This document shows positions 53,958 through 63,299 of a stretch of 64,000 nt of DNA, in pieces (within the stretch, counting starts at the first letter, position 1; every line of letters begins with the position of its first letter). The notes under the pieces are model-generated. The model had not been told where the DNA came from. It was given only the letters and a program-made list of their open reading frames with translations, and did not search any database. Position numbers and translations under genes: made by a program. The stretch comes from Rhipicephalus microplus (Eukaryota > Arthropoda > Arachnida > Ixodida > Ixodidae), in NCBI RefSeq assembly GCF_043290135.1, contig NW_027464588.1:5238501-5302500 (forward strand). Reading direction: 5' to 3'.

Positions 53958-56634
53958 GCTTAAAGGCAATGTTTCAAGTCTTCCTTCGCGAGAGTTTTTA
54001 GAAGCTAGGAAAATTATTGAGAAAAGAGTTCGTTCCGAGCTACACGTATTCTCACTTACGAGCTACTTGAATGCTTCGGTGGTCCCGAAAGGTTTACAGA
54101 TAAGATTTAAACCAGCTACTTCTGAACTTTCGGCCTCTAACAAAACCAAATGGCAAGAAGTGTTAAGTAAAGCGTCCTTAGATCTCATACCCATAATTAT
54201 TGACCATTATAAATCTTGCACGCAAGACCTTCAGCATACAGAAGCTCGCCTGTTAAATAAGCTAGCAGTGCATGAGTCTGAATGTTTAATTGCCTATGAA
54301 GAACGTAAGAGGAACAAGTTAAACACAACTAAACAGAAGAAGTTTCTACGTGATGGTTTATGTACGCACGAACGCGAATTTGAGGTGACCAAACGCGCCG
54401 CAACACATTCGAATGATTCGAAAGACCAGTCTTCTCAAATAGATAGCAGCGTTGTAAACCTTTCAAACATAGTTCTTTCCAACGAACAAATGGGTGCTCT
54501 GTCAAAGGGCCTCAACTTTTGCCCCGCTTCAGGTGGCTTCAACGAGTTTCAACTTCTGAAGGATCTACACAACTTTTCCCGTAATTTGCGTCTGAGAGAA
54601 TACTATCATGACCGCCGAAGCCCGAATGAAACCAGACCTGCACTACCGACATATAAACAATGGACACCCCCACCACATCGCGACAGATGTCTTGACATTT
54701 ACATAAACGCTGTACAACGCGACATTTTCGCTGCCTATAAGAAAACTGCGCCTTACCGCCACAATTTGTCCAAAAAAGAGAAGGTTGCTCTCGAACAGTT
54801 GTCGACAAACCATGACATCGTCATCAAACCAGCCGATAAAGGGGGGGCCATTGTAATTCTCAACGCGGTTGATTATATAAGCGAGGCCGAGAGGCAACTT
54901 TCAGATGCCACTTTTTACAAAGCTTTGCCCTCCGATCCTACCAGCGAATTTAAATCTAAGCTTAAGGACGCACTTACGTCTTTACTAGAACATGGTAAAT
55001 TAGATGAAAAGACAGTCCGCTCTTTGGTACCACTCAGTCCCGTAGCGGGAAGATTTTATATGCTTCCTAAAATTCACAAGCAGAATAATCCCGGCCGCCC
55101 CATCATTTCCGGAATCGGCACCGTTACCGAAAATTTATCTCGTTACGTTGACTCCCTCATAAACAAGATTCCAGCCACATTTCCGTCATTCATCAAAAAC
55201 ACCAACCATTTCCTTCAAGAAATTGTAGATTTTCATGTTCCATCTGGTTCAATGTTAGTAACGCTGGACGTAGCATCACTATACACCAACATACCGCATA
55301 AAGATGGTATTTCTGCAGTAATAAAGGCCTATGAAAGTTCCCCTTTAGATAAACCTATTGATAAAGAAGCGCTTGGTACTCTTTTGAAACTTATCCTTGA
55401 ATTAAACAATTTTGAGTTTAACAACATTCACTATGTACAAGCCAACGGCACCTCAATGGGTACGAAAGTAGGCCCTAACTACGCCAACATTTTTATGGGC
55501 ATTCTGGAATGCGAATTTTTAGGTAAAAACATGCTTCAACCTCTCTACTATAGGCGCTTCATTGACGATATTTTTCTTGTCTGGACACATGATGAAGCAA
55601 GTCTGCTTGGTTTCATTCAAAAGTTTAATAATTTCCATCCGTCTATTAAGTTCTCGCACCAATTTTCGCGCACTTCTGTAAATTTTCTCGATGTCACAGT
55701 CACCATTTCCGAAGGACAACTTGCTACGAAGCTGTTCCGCAAGCCCACTGACCGACATCAACTCCTGCATTTTCAGAGCGGCCACCCCCGGCATTGCAAA
55801 ACAGGAATTCCCTATAGCCAGGCTCACCGCTTTAAACGGTTGTGCTCTGACCGTACAGATTTCATTGAAAATTGTAATAGGCTCAAAAGTTCTCTAGTAA
55901 AAAGAAAATACCCGGAAAAACTAATAGACGATGCCATAACTCGAGCTGACCAACTCAACCGCACCGAGATTCTGAAAGGAAAGGACGGGAACGATAGCTC
56001 TGCTCAAACTAACCTTGTTCTGACATTTTCATCATCAGCTCCTAAGGTATCTGCTATATTGAAACGGCACCACAACATCTTAACCGAAAGTGATAATCTC
56101 AAAAAAATTTTTTCTGTTCCGCCTCGTGTTGTTTACCGACGGTCAAAAAACCTTCACGACATGTTAACGTCATCTAAAATTGGTACCCGTAAAGAGAGTG
56201 GCTGTGCACCTTGTAACAAACCACGGTGCAAAGTGTGTGTGCACATGCAAACCACGCAAAACGCCGCGAGCACGTCTTCGGACTTTAAATTAAAGATTCG
56301 TGGTAGCTTCGACTGCGACACTTATAATGCCGTGTACATGTTGGAATGTAGTGCCTGTTTGAAACAATATATTGGTCACACTGAAACTCCATTCAGAATA
56401 CGCTTTAATAACCACAAATCCCATGTAAATATATTCCCTCATCTACCGCTATCACGACACGTTCGCATGCCGGGCCACTCTTTCGATCAAATGAAAGCGA
56501 CCATTCTTGAATCTGGTTTCCGCTCAAACCATGATCGCGAACTCCGGGAATCATACCTGATATTCAAGTTCAATACTGTAGCAGATGGTATCAATGAGGA
56601 TGCAGGCACATTGACGTGTCTTCCTTCCACGTAA
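53944..56634 (+). CDS. PLE reverse transcriptase with GIY-YIG endonuclease, unit 1
   Basis: 896 codons open directly after the ORF1 UGA; no ATG precedes 54490, so it is probably expressed as a readthrough fusion with ORF1 (or by internal initiation at 54490, which would still keep the RT core). After a basic N-terminal region come PLE hallmarks: IVIKPADKGGAIVI, FYMLPKIHKQNNPGRPIISG (codons from about 55060), LVTLDVASLYTNIPH (catalytic Asp), GTSMGTKVGPNYANIFMG and the active site RFIDDIFLVW (IDDI codons 55561-55572). A Cys-rich linker (CAPCNKPRCKVCVHM) leads to the GIY-YIG nuclease: VYMLECSACLKQYIGHTETP, catalytic Arg in RIRF, a His in NNHK, and Glu in RELRESYLIFKFNT. The enzyme would nick DNA and copy its RNA onto the target. 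Confidence 0.92.
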   Translation, partial: RQAPALKGNVSSLPSREFLEARKIIEKRVRSELHVFSLTSYLNASVVPKGLQIRFKPATSELSASNKTKWQEVLSKASLDLIPIIIDHYKSCTQDLQHTEARLLNKLAVHESECLIAYEERKRNKLNTTKQKKFLRDGLCTHEREFEVTKRAATHSNDSKDQSSQIDSSVVNLSNIVLSNEQMGALSKGLNFCPASGGFNEFQLLKDLHNFSRNLRLREYYHDRRSPNETRPALPTYKQWTPPPHRDRCLDIYINAVQRDIFAAYKKTAPYRHNLSKKEKVALEQLSTNHDIVIKPADKGGAIVILNAVDYISEAERQLSDATFYKALPSDPTSEFKSKLKDALTSLLEHGKLDEKTVRSLVPLSPVAGRFYMLPKIHKQNNPGRPIISGIGTVTENLSRYVDSLINKIPATFPSFIKNTNHFLQEIVDFHVPSGSMLVTLDVASLYTNIPHKDGISAVIKAYESSPLDKPIDKEALGTLLKLILELNNFEFNNIHYVQANGTSMGTKVGPNYANIFMGILECEFLGKNMLQPLYYRRFIDDIFLVWTHDEASLLGFIQKFNNFHPSIKFSHQFSRTSVNFLDVTVTISEGQLATKLFRKPTDRHQLLHFQSGHPRHCKTGIPYSQAHRFKRLCSDRTDFIENCNRLKSSLVKRKYPEKLIDDAITRADQLNRTEILKGKDGNDSSAQTNLVLTFSSSAPKVSAILKRHHNILTESDNLKKIFSVPPRVVYRRSKNLHDMLTSSKIGTRKESGCAPCNKPRCKVCVHMQTTQNAASTSSDFKLKIRGSFDCDTYNAVYMLECSACLKQYIGHTETPFRIRFNNHKSHVNIFPHLPLSRHVRMPGHSFDQMKATILESGFRSNHDRELRESYLIFKFNTVADGINEDAGTLTCLPST

Positions 56635-57175
56635 GCTTATTGGTCAACAATATAACAAGTGTACGCTAGTCTGCTTCTTTATCAGAGAGTGCGCTGTGCT
56701 GATAATGTATACAGAAAAAGCGATTCTTATATATATATAATAGAATTATTTATCATCGGCAACGCGTATATTTTACACGCGAACCATTTTTGTAAGAAAA
56801 GAGCTTTGACATCCGTAATGTCGCGATGCACACGTGTATCCCGCAAAGCCGTATCAGCTGCCAATGACTTACAAATGGTGACATCACACAGTGCTGTATA
56901 GATATATATTTTTGATCACTGAAAACCGTTTTTGTGCTGATACAGATGAGCCTTGTTCGTTACACAAGAGCATGTGTGTTTTTTTGGGGGGGTCTCGAAT
57001 ATTGACATATATAAGCGCGCGATTTTTATGCCCTGTATTCCCAGACGAAGGCCGGTCCCACGGTCGAAACGTCGGACTAAACTGTGCTGAAACGTTCGTT
57101 GTGTGTGAATTACTCCTTTTTCTATACTATCAGAGCCTGCGTGATACTTCCTATAATCCCTTCTACTTACCCGCA
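56635..57175 (+). repeat. PLE pseudo-LTR, copy 2
   Basis: 541 bp, matching 52578-53118 except for single substitutions such as the T at about 56793 (C at 52736). It holds the same TATA box (57008-57015) and hammerhead-like motif (57039-57076). Confidence 0.92.
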
Positions 57176-58000
57176 ATGGCTCTTGTCATGACAACGTCAA
57201 AGCACATCATTTTAAAGTATCCCCAAGAAGAAATTTCTACAGTCGTCATTGGTGATTCTCAGACCAAGTACGTCCACCAGCATTTCGACCCATGTTCAAG
57301 AGGGACTCCCGCTTTCATCTCTCAAGTGGGTGCGCATATCTCCGACGTGCGGTCTTTACTTCACTTTGTGCCAGAATCCGCAACCGCCCTCGTTCTCCAC
57401 ATTGGTACCAACGACATCGCTTCAACAAGTGCTGCTGTAGCATTCGGAAGATACCGATCCCTGCTGGAGCACGTTATGAACGCCAAGCCTCACATTTCAA
57501 GGATTTACGCAACACTCGTTCTTCCACGCTGCCCTAACCGCCGTAATGGCAACGGCAACCTTTCATTTGTTTACCGGTGCAATATGGAAGCCACGTACTT
57601 CAACCGACTGCTGCACAACTACTGTAGGCGCTCCAAGAAAGTTTTTTTCGTCGATCATGGTCTCCACTGGCTGCCCCTGACACGTGTGTTGGCAGCTGAT
57701 GGTCTTCATCTAAGCTTCGAAGGTGTTGCCATCATCGCCAGCCACATTCGCGAACTCTGCTGCAAACGTTTCCTAGGAACTACATCATCATGGCGTGACT
57801 GCCCACCTTGCGAACCCCCAGAACGATCTACACCGACGTCCCCCAGGAGACGCCAACAAACGTCCCCTGTGGGTGCTACACACAACTCCGGTTCTTCAAG
57901 CCAAGACACAACTCGGCAAAACCGAACTGAGGCTCCCGCCACCACGGGTCATCGCTACCCTACCCGCCGGAACGCCGGTCGAGGGAGTGCCACCGACTGA
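57176..58000 (+). CDS. PLE ORF1: SGNH/GDSL-hydrolase-like protein, unit 2
   Basis: The same 274-codon protein as at 53119-53943, with Met instead of Thr at residue 6 as the only amino-acid difference I noticed. Ser28, Asn79, Asp175 and His178 are all kept. The UGA-CGG end (57998-58003) is identical. Preservation of the whole frame in both copies shows recent origin rather than independent selection. Confidence 0.85.
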   Translation: MALVMTTSKHIILKYPQEEISTVVIGDSQTKYVHQHFDPCSRGTPAFISQVGAHISDVRSLLHFVPESATALVLHIGTNDIASTSAAVAFGRYRSLLEHVMNAKPHISRIYATLVLPRCPNRRNGNGNLSFVYRCNMEATYFNRLLHNYCRRSKKVFFVDHGLHWLPLTRVLAADGLHLSFEGVAIIASHIRELCCKRFLGTTSSWRDCPPCEPPERSTPTSPRRRQQTSPVGATHNSGSSSQDTTRQNRTEAPATTGHRYPTRRNAGRGSATD

Positions 58001-60691
58001 CGGCAGGCGCCTGCGCTTAAAGGCAATGTTTCAAGTCTTCCTTCGCGAGAGTTTTTAGAAGCTAGGAAAATTATTGAGAAAAGAGTTCGTTCCGAGCTAC
58101 ACGTATTCTCACTTACGAGCTACTTGAATGCTTCGGTGGTCCCGAAAGGTTTACAGATAAGATTTAAACCAGCTACTTCTGAACTTTCGGCCTCTAACAA
58201 AACCAAATGGCAAGAAGTGTTAAGTAAAGCGTCCTTAGATCTCATACCCATAATTATTGACCATTATAAATCTTGCACGCAAGACCTTCAGCATACAGAA
58301 GCTCGCCTGTTAAATAAGCTAGCAGTGCATGAGTCTGAATGTTTAATTGCCTATGAAGAACGTAAGAGGAACAAGTTAAACACAACTAAACAGAAGAAGT
58401 TTCTACGTGATGGTTTATGTACGCACGAACGCGAATTTGAGGTGACCAAACGCGCCGCAACACATTCGAATGATTCGAAAGACCAGTCTTCTCAAATAGA
58501 TAGCAGCGTTGTAAACCTTTCAAACATAGTTCTTTCCAACGAACAAATGGGTGCTCTGTCAAAGGGCCTCAACTTTTGCCCCGCTTCAGGTGGCTTCAAC
58601 GAGTTTCAACTTCTGAAGGATCTACACAACTTTTCCCGTAATTTGCGTCTGAGAGAATACTATCATGACCGCCGAAGCCCGAATGAAACCAGACCTGCAC
58701 TACCGACATATAAACAATGGACACCCCCACCACATCGCGACAGATGTCTTGACATTTACATAAACGCTGTACAACGCGACATTTTCGCTGCCTATAAGAA
58801 AACTGCGCCTTACCGCCACAATTTGTCCAAAAAAGAGAAGGTTGCTCTCGAACAGTTGTCGACAAACCATGACATCGTCATCAAACCAGCCGATAAAGGG
58901 GGGGCCATTGTAATTCTCAACGCGGTTGATTATATAAGCGAGGCCGAGAGGCAACTTTCAGATGCCACTTTTTACAAAGCTTTGCCCTCCGATCCTACCA
59001 GCGAATTTAAATCTAAGCTTAAGGACGCACTTACGTCTTTACTAGAACATGGTAAATTAGATGAAAAGACAGTCCGCTCTTTGGTACCACTCAGTCCCGT
59101 AGCGGGAAGATTTTATATGCTTCCTAAAATTCACAAGCAGAATAATCCCGGCCGCCCCATCATTTCCGGAATCGGCACCGTTACCGAAAATTTATCTCGT
59201 TACGTTGACTCCCTCATAAACAAGATTCCAGCCACATTTCCGTCATTCATCAAAGACACCAACCATTTCCTTCAAGAAATTGTAGATTTTCATGTTCCAT
59301 CTGGTTCAATGTTAGTAACGCTGGACGTAGCATCACTATACACCAACATACCGCATAAAGATGGTATTTCTGCAGTAATAAAGGCCTATGAAAGTTCCCC
59401 TTTAGATAAACCTATTGATAAAGAAGCGCTTGGTACTCTTTTGAAACTTATCCTTGAATTAAACAATTTTGAGTTTAACAACATTCACTATGTACAAGCC
59501 AACGGCACCTCAATGGGTACGAAAGTAGGCCCTAACTACGCCAACATTTTTATGGGCATTCTGGAATGCGAATTTTTAGGTAAAAACATGCTTCAACCTC
59601 TCTACTATAGGCGCTTCATTGACGATATTTTTCTTGTCTGGACACATGATGAAGCAAGTCTGCTTGGTTTCATTCAAAAGTTTAATAATTTCCATCCGTC
59701 TATTAAGTTCTCGCACCAATTTTCGCGCACTTCTGTAAATTTTCTCGATGTCACAGTCACCATTTCCGAAGGACAACTTGCTACGAAGCTGTTCCGCAAG
59801 CCCACTGACCGACATCAACTCCTGCATTTTCAGAGCGGCCACCCCCGGCATTGCAAAACAGGAATTCCCTATAGCCAGGCTCACCGCTTTAAACGGTTGT
59901 GCTCTGACCGTACAGATTTCATTGAAAATTGTAATAGGCTCAAAAGTTCTCTAGTAAAAAGAAAATACCCGGAAAAACTAATAGACGATGCCATAACTCG
60001 AGCTGACCAACTCAACCGCACCGAGATTCTGAAAGGAAAGGACGGGAACGATAGCTCTGCTCAAACTAACCTTGTTCTGACATTTTCATCATCAGCTCCT
60101 AAGGTATCTGCTATATTGAAACGGCACCACAACATCTTAACCGAAAGTGATAATCTCAAAAAAATTTTTTCTGTTCCGCCTCGTGTTGTTTACCGACGGT
60201 CAAAAAACCTTCACGACATGTTAACGTCATCTAAAATTGGTACCCGTAAAGAGAGTGGCTGTGCACCTTGTAACAAACCACGGTGCAAAGTGTGTGTGCA
60301 CATGCAAACCACGCAAAACGCCGCGAGCACGTCTTCGGACTTTAAATTAAAGATTCGTGGTAGCTTCGACTGCGACACTTATAATGCCGTGTACATGTTG
60401 GAATGTAGTGCCTGTTTGAAACAATATATTGGTCACACTGAAACTCCATTCAGAATACGCTTTAATAACCACAAATCCCATGTAAATATATTCTCTCATC
60501 TACCGCTATCACGACACGTTCGCATGCCGGGCCACTCTTTCGATCAAATGAAAGCGACCATTCTTGAATCTGGTTTCCGCTCAAACCATGATCGCGAACT
60601 CCGGGAATCATACCTGATATTCAAGTTCAATACTGTAGCAGATGGTATCAATGAGGATGCAGGCACATTGACGTGTCTTCCTTCCACGTAA
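58001..60691 (+). CDS. PLE reverse transcriptase with GIY-YIG endonuclease, unit 2
   Basis: Same open frame and motifs as unit 1, with IDDI at about 59618-59629 and the GIY-YIG domain in the last ~110 codons. Differences seen: FIKDT instead of FIKNT in the palm-proximal region, and NIFSH instead of NIFPH near the end. The inverted copy has FIKDT and NIFPH, so the changes are copy-specific. No ATG lies between the ORF1 UGA and 58547. Confidence 0.92.
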   Translation, partial: RQAPALKGNVSSLPSREFLEARKIIEKRVRSELHVFSLTSYLNASVVPKGLQIRFKPATSELSASNKTKWQEVLSKASLDLIPIIIDHYKSCTQDLQHTEARLLNKLAVHESECLIAYEERKRNKLNTTKQKKFLRDGLCTHEREFEVTKRAATHSNDSKDQSSQIDSSVVNLSNIVLSNEQMGALSKGLNFCPASGGFNEFQLLKDLHNFSRNLRLREYYHDRRSPNETRPALPTYKQWTPPPHRDRCLDIYINAVQRDIFAAYKKTAPYRHNLSKKEKVALEQLSTNHDIVIKPADKGGAIVILNAVDYISEAERQLSDATFYKALPSDPTSEFKSKLKDALTSLLEHGKLDEKTVRSLVPLSPVAGRFYMLPKIHKQNNPGRPIISGIGTVTENLSRYVDSLINKIPATFPSFIKDTNHFLQEIVDFHVPSGSMLVTLDVASLYTNIPHKDGISAVIKAYESSPLDKPIDKEALGTLLKLILELNNFEFNNIHYVQANGTSMGTKVGPNYANIFMGILECEFLGKNMLQPLYYRRFIDDIFLVWTHDEASLLGFIQKFNNFHPSIKFSHQFSRTSVNFLDVTVTISEGQLATKLFRKPTDRHQLLHFQSGHPRHCKTGIPYSQAHRFKRLCSDRTDFIENCNRLKSSLVKRKYPEKLIDDAITRADQLNRTEILKGKDGNDSSAQTNLVLTFSSSAPKVSAILKRHHNILTESDNLKKIFSVPPRVVYRRSKNLHDMLTSSKIGTRKESGCAPCNKPRCKVCVHMQTTQNAASTSSDFKLKIRGSFDCDTYNAVYMLECSACLKQYIGHTETPFRIRFNNHKSHVNIFSHLPLSRHVRMPGHSFDQMKATILESGFRSNHDRELRESYLIFKFNTVADGINEDAGTLTCLPST

Positions 60692-61176
60692 GCTTATTGG
60701 TCAACAATATAACAAGTGTACGCTAGTCTGCTTCTTTATCAGAGAGTGCGCTGTGCTGATAATGTATACAGAAAAAGCGATTCTTATATATATATAATAG
60801 AATTATTTATCATCGGCAACGCGTATATTTTACACGCGAACCATTTTTGTAAGAAAAGAGCTTTGACATCCGTAATGTCGCGATGCACACGTGTATCCCG
60901 CAAAGCCGTATCAGCTGCCAATGACTTACAAATGGTGACATCACACAGTGCTGTATAGATATATATTTTTGATCACTGAAAACCGTTTTTGTGCTGATAC
61001 AGATGAGCCTTGTTCGTTACACAAGAGCATGTGTGTTTTTTTGGGGGGGTCTCGAATATTGACATATATAAGCGCGCGATTTTTATGCCCTGTATTCCCA
61101 GACGAAGGCCGGTCCCACGGTCGAAACGTCGGACTAAACTGTGCTGAAACGTTCGTTGTGTGTGAATTACTCCTTT

Positions 61177-61184
<8 letters not shown>
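60692..61184 (+). repeat. PLE pseudo-LTR, copy 3, terminal
   Basis: Matches the other pseudo-LTRs until TCCTTTTTCTAT, where it passes into (TA)n. The last ~50 bp before an ORF1 start are missing. TATA box 61065-61072; hammerhead-like motif 61096-61133. Confidence 0.9.

Positions 61185-61261
<77 letters not shown>
61180..61261. repeat. (TA)n microsatellite at right edge of PLE array
   Basis: About 40 TA units. Just to the right, at 61306-61351, an inverted pair (ACACTTCTTTCCCTTA and TAAGGAAAAGAAGTGT) around a short TA run marks two tRNA-core repeat units meeting head to head. Confidence 0.92.
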
Positions 61262-61263
<2 letters not shown>

Positions 61264-61315
61264 GCAATAACACGGAAAAAAGCAAGCAAGTCCTTTGCTA
61301 TATTGCTATACACTT

Positions 61316-61790
61316 CTTTCCCTTATATATATAAGGAAAAGAAGTGTATTCCTAAGGGCTCGTTTTTGTGTGTTTTGGCACATTAATAATGAGAACTCAC
61401 AGAAAGACACTGATGCCAAGGAATGTATAGATAAAGTTATTAGAACCAATGTAATGTAATTAGGAAGAAAGAAAAGTGGGTGAAAAAATAACTTAACGTG
61501 AGCAGAAATCGAACCAAGGACCTTTGAATAACTCGTTCGATGCTCTACCACTGAGCTATCACGGTAGCTGCTCCTCCAGCCACTTTATTTGGTTTATATG
61601 TGAATTTAAACGTGGAAGTGTCAGTCAGCGCCACCTGTAGCCATGGCGGTGAGTGTGGCACACTCTTTTATGAGCCTGTATGGCATCACGTAGCACGTGA
61701 ACTTATCACGCGCTGGCAGCTGACCAATAGTCCCTCGTCTACAATCTAACGGCACAAAATCTGCCAGTACGAGAGCCTCGTTAATGAATA
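61316..61790 (-). repeat. Repeat unit with tRNA-like core
   Basis: On minus, a tRNA-like segment (about 61570-61490: AGCTCAGTGGTAGAGCATCG and GGTTCGATTTCTGC) is followed by TTTTTTCACCCACTTTTC and the CTTAGGAATACACTTC end. To its right lies a ~215-bp extension (GTGTCAGTCAGCGCCACC, CACGTAGCACGTGAACTT, CTGCCAGTACGAGAGCC) that also occurs beside the copy at 63296-63705. It is interrupted at its right end by the SINE at 61791-62030 and continues as the next unit from 62031, i.e. the units are tandem. Confidence 0.7.
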
Positions 61791-62030
61791 TTGATTGATA
61801 TGTGGGGTTTAACGTCCCAAAACCACCGTATGATTATTAGAGAAACCGTAGTGGAGGGCTCCGGAAATATTGACCACCTGGGGTTCTTTAACGTGCACCC
61901 AAATCTGAGCAGACGGGCCTACAACATTTCCGCCTACATCGGAAATGCAGCCGCTGCAGCCGGGATTCTAACCCGCGACCTGCGGGTCAGCAGCTGAGTA
62001 CCTTAGCCACCAGACCACCGCGGTGGGGCT
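61791..62030 (-). repeat. Ruka-type SINE inserted at a repeat-unit junction
   Basis: Minus-strand copy: tRNA-like head at the right (CCCCACCGCGGTGGTCTGG, TGGCTAAGGTACTCAGCTG) and TATCAATCAA tail at the left. Flanked by 14-bp repeats CTCGTTAATGAATA (61777-61790) and CTCGTTATTGAATA (62031-62044) with one mismatch. Confidence 0.85.
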
Positions 62031-62192
62031 CTCGTTATTGAATAAGGGAAAGCAGTGCATAACTAATAAAGGCTCGTCTTTCCGTGTTTTGACGCAATAA
62101 TAATGAGATATAACAGACATTAATGCCAAGGAATGTGTAGGGGAAGTTATTGGAACCAATGTAATGTAAATAAGAAAAAAGAAAAGTGGGTT
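62031..62192 (-). repeat. Partial unit of the tRNA-core repeat
   Basis: Same 3' half as the neighbouring unit (AAGGGAAAGCAGTGCATAAC to GAAAAGTGGGT), cut short by (TA)n at 62195-62242 before reaching the tRNA-like core. Confidence 0.72.

Positions 62193-62194
<2 letters not shown>

Positions 62195-62242
<48 letters not shown>
62195..62242. repeat. (TA)n microsatellite
   Basis: About 24 TA units between a repeat unit and an RTE fragment. Confidence 0.95.
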
Positions 62243-62244
<2 letters not shown>

Positions 62245-63270
62245 CATTGTATTGCTGAGTAACGCAGGCGACGGATTGCAACTCTTGATTACGGAGTTAG
62301 ACAAGGAGACAAGAAGAGTAGGCATTGAAATTTATCCGCAGTAAACGAAAGTAATATTCAACAACCTCAGAAGATAGCAGCGCTTCGAGATAGGTAATAG
62401 CGCACTTCAAATTTTAAAAGACTATGTCTACTTAGGATGACCTTGCTACTTAGGATAGGTAATAACCGCGGAGTCGAACCACGTGACTGAAGTAACTAGA
62501 AGAATATAAATGGGGTGGAGATTTTTTCGCTAGCACTCTCAAGTCCTGACAGGTGAATTGCCACTATTCCTGAAATGAAAGTATGTAACAGCTGCGTCTT
62601 GCTGGTAGTTAGGTACGGAGCAGAAACCTGGAGACCTACAAGGAGGGTCCAGCTTTAATTGAGGACGAAGCAGGAAGCAATCAAAAGGAAAATGGTAGAT
62701 GTAACCGTAAGAGACAAGAAGAGAGCAGAGTAGATTGAAGAACAAACCGGAGTTAATTATATCATACTTGATATCATGAAGAGAAAATGGACATGGGCTA
62801 GGCATGTAGCACGTAAGCAGGATAACCACTGGTCATTAAGGGTGACTTACTGGATTCCTAGAGGATTTATTGATTGATATGTTGGTTTTACCGTCCCAAA
62901 ACAACTATATGATTATGAGAGACGCCGTAGTGGAGGGCTCCGGGAATTTCGACCACATGGGGTTCTTTCACGTGCGCCCAAATCTGAGCACACGGGCCTA
63001 CAAAATTCTGCCTTCATCGGAAATGCAGCCGCCGCAGCCGAGATTCGATCCCGCGACCTGCGAGTCAGCAGCCGAGTACCTTAGCCACTAGACCACCACG
63101 GCGGGGCTGCATTCCTAGAGAAGGCAAGTGGGTTAAGGGGAGACAGAAGGTTAGGTGGGCAGATGAGATTAAGAAGTTTGCCGGTATAAATTTGCGTCAG
63201 CCCAGGACCGAGTTGACTGGTGGAACACGGGATAGGCCTTTGTCCTGCAGTGTATATAGCCAAGCTGATG
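62243..63270 (+). mobile_element. Decayed RTE LINE 3' fragment, split by a SINE
   Basis: Nucleotide-level match to the RTE at 26470-27250: starts GACATTGTATTGCTGAGTAAC (the ADDIALLS region), continues through TACTTAGGATAGGTAATAACC and GACATGGGCTAGGCATGTAGC, and ends at the CAAGCTGATGATATAT tail. Many stops and indels. It is interrupted at 62864-63110 by a minus-strand SINE. Confidence 0.85.
62864..63110 (-). repeat. Ruka-type SINE nested in the RTE fragment
   Basis: Minus-strand copy with a CCCCGCCGTGGTGGTCTAG head and a GATTGATA-type tail, flanked by perfect 10-bp repeats ATTCCTAGAG (62854-62863, 63111-63120). It is younger than the RTE copy it splits. Confidence 0.88.
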
Positions 63271-63299
63271 ATATATATATATATATATACATATATATA
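63270..63299. repeat. (TA)n microsatellite
   Basis: Follows the RTE tail and abuts the next repeat unit. Confidence 0.9.

Larger units (their letters stand above)
49457..61184. mobile_element. Penelope-like element array: inverted partial copy plus two tandem full units
   Basis: Structure: an inverted 5'-truncated copy on minus (49457-52319); a junction near 52320; then on plus a C-terminal fragment (52321-52577), pseudo-LTR, full unit 1 (ORF1 53119-53943, RT 53944-56634), pseudo-LTR, full unit 2 (57176-58000, 58001-60691), and a final pseudo-LTR that stops in (TA)n near 61184. The tandem period is exactly 4057 bp. Only a handful of substitutions separate the copies (for example codon 6 of ORF1 Thr/Met; FIKNT/FIKDT in RT; a C/T in the pseudo-LTR). 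Tandem copies with pseudo-LTRs and an inverted truncated copy are the hallmark arrangement of Penelope-like elements. The GIY-YIG domain makes it an endonuclease-positive PLE, nearest in style to Neptune/Poseidon; the exact clade is not resolved. Confidence 0.93.

Noticed and set aside
52321..61184. Possible assembly duplication of the PLE units
   Set aside because: Copies carry private substitutions (ORF1 residue 6, FIKN/DT, NIFP/SH, pseudo-LTR C/T), which argues for real tandem copies; long reads would settle it, so it is kept as a caveat only.
61600..61790. Additional gene next to the tRNA-like unit
   Set aside because: The same sequence occurs beside the unit at 63530-63705, so it is part of the repeat.
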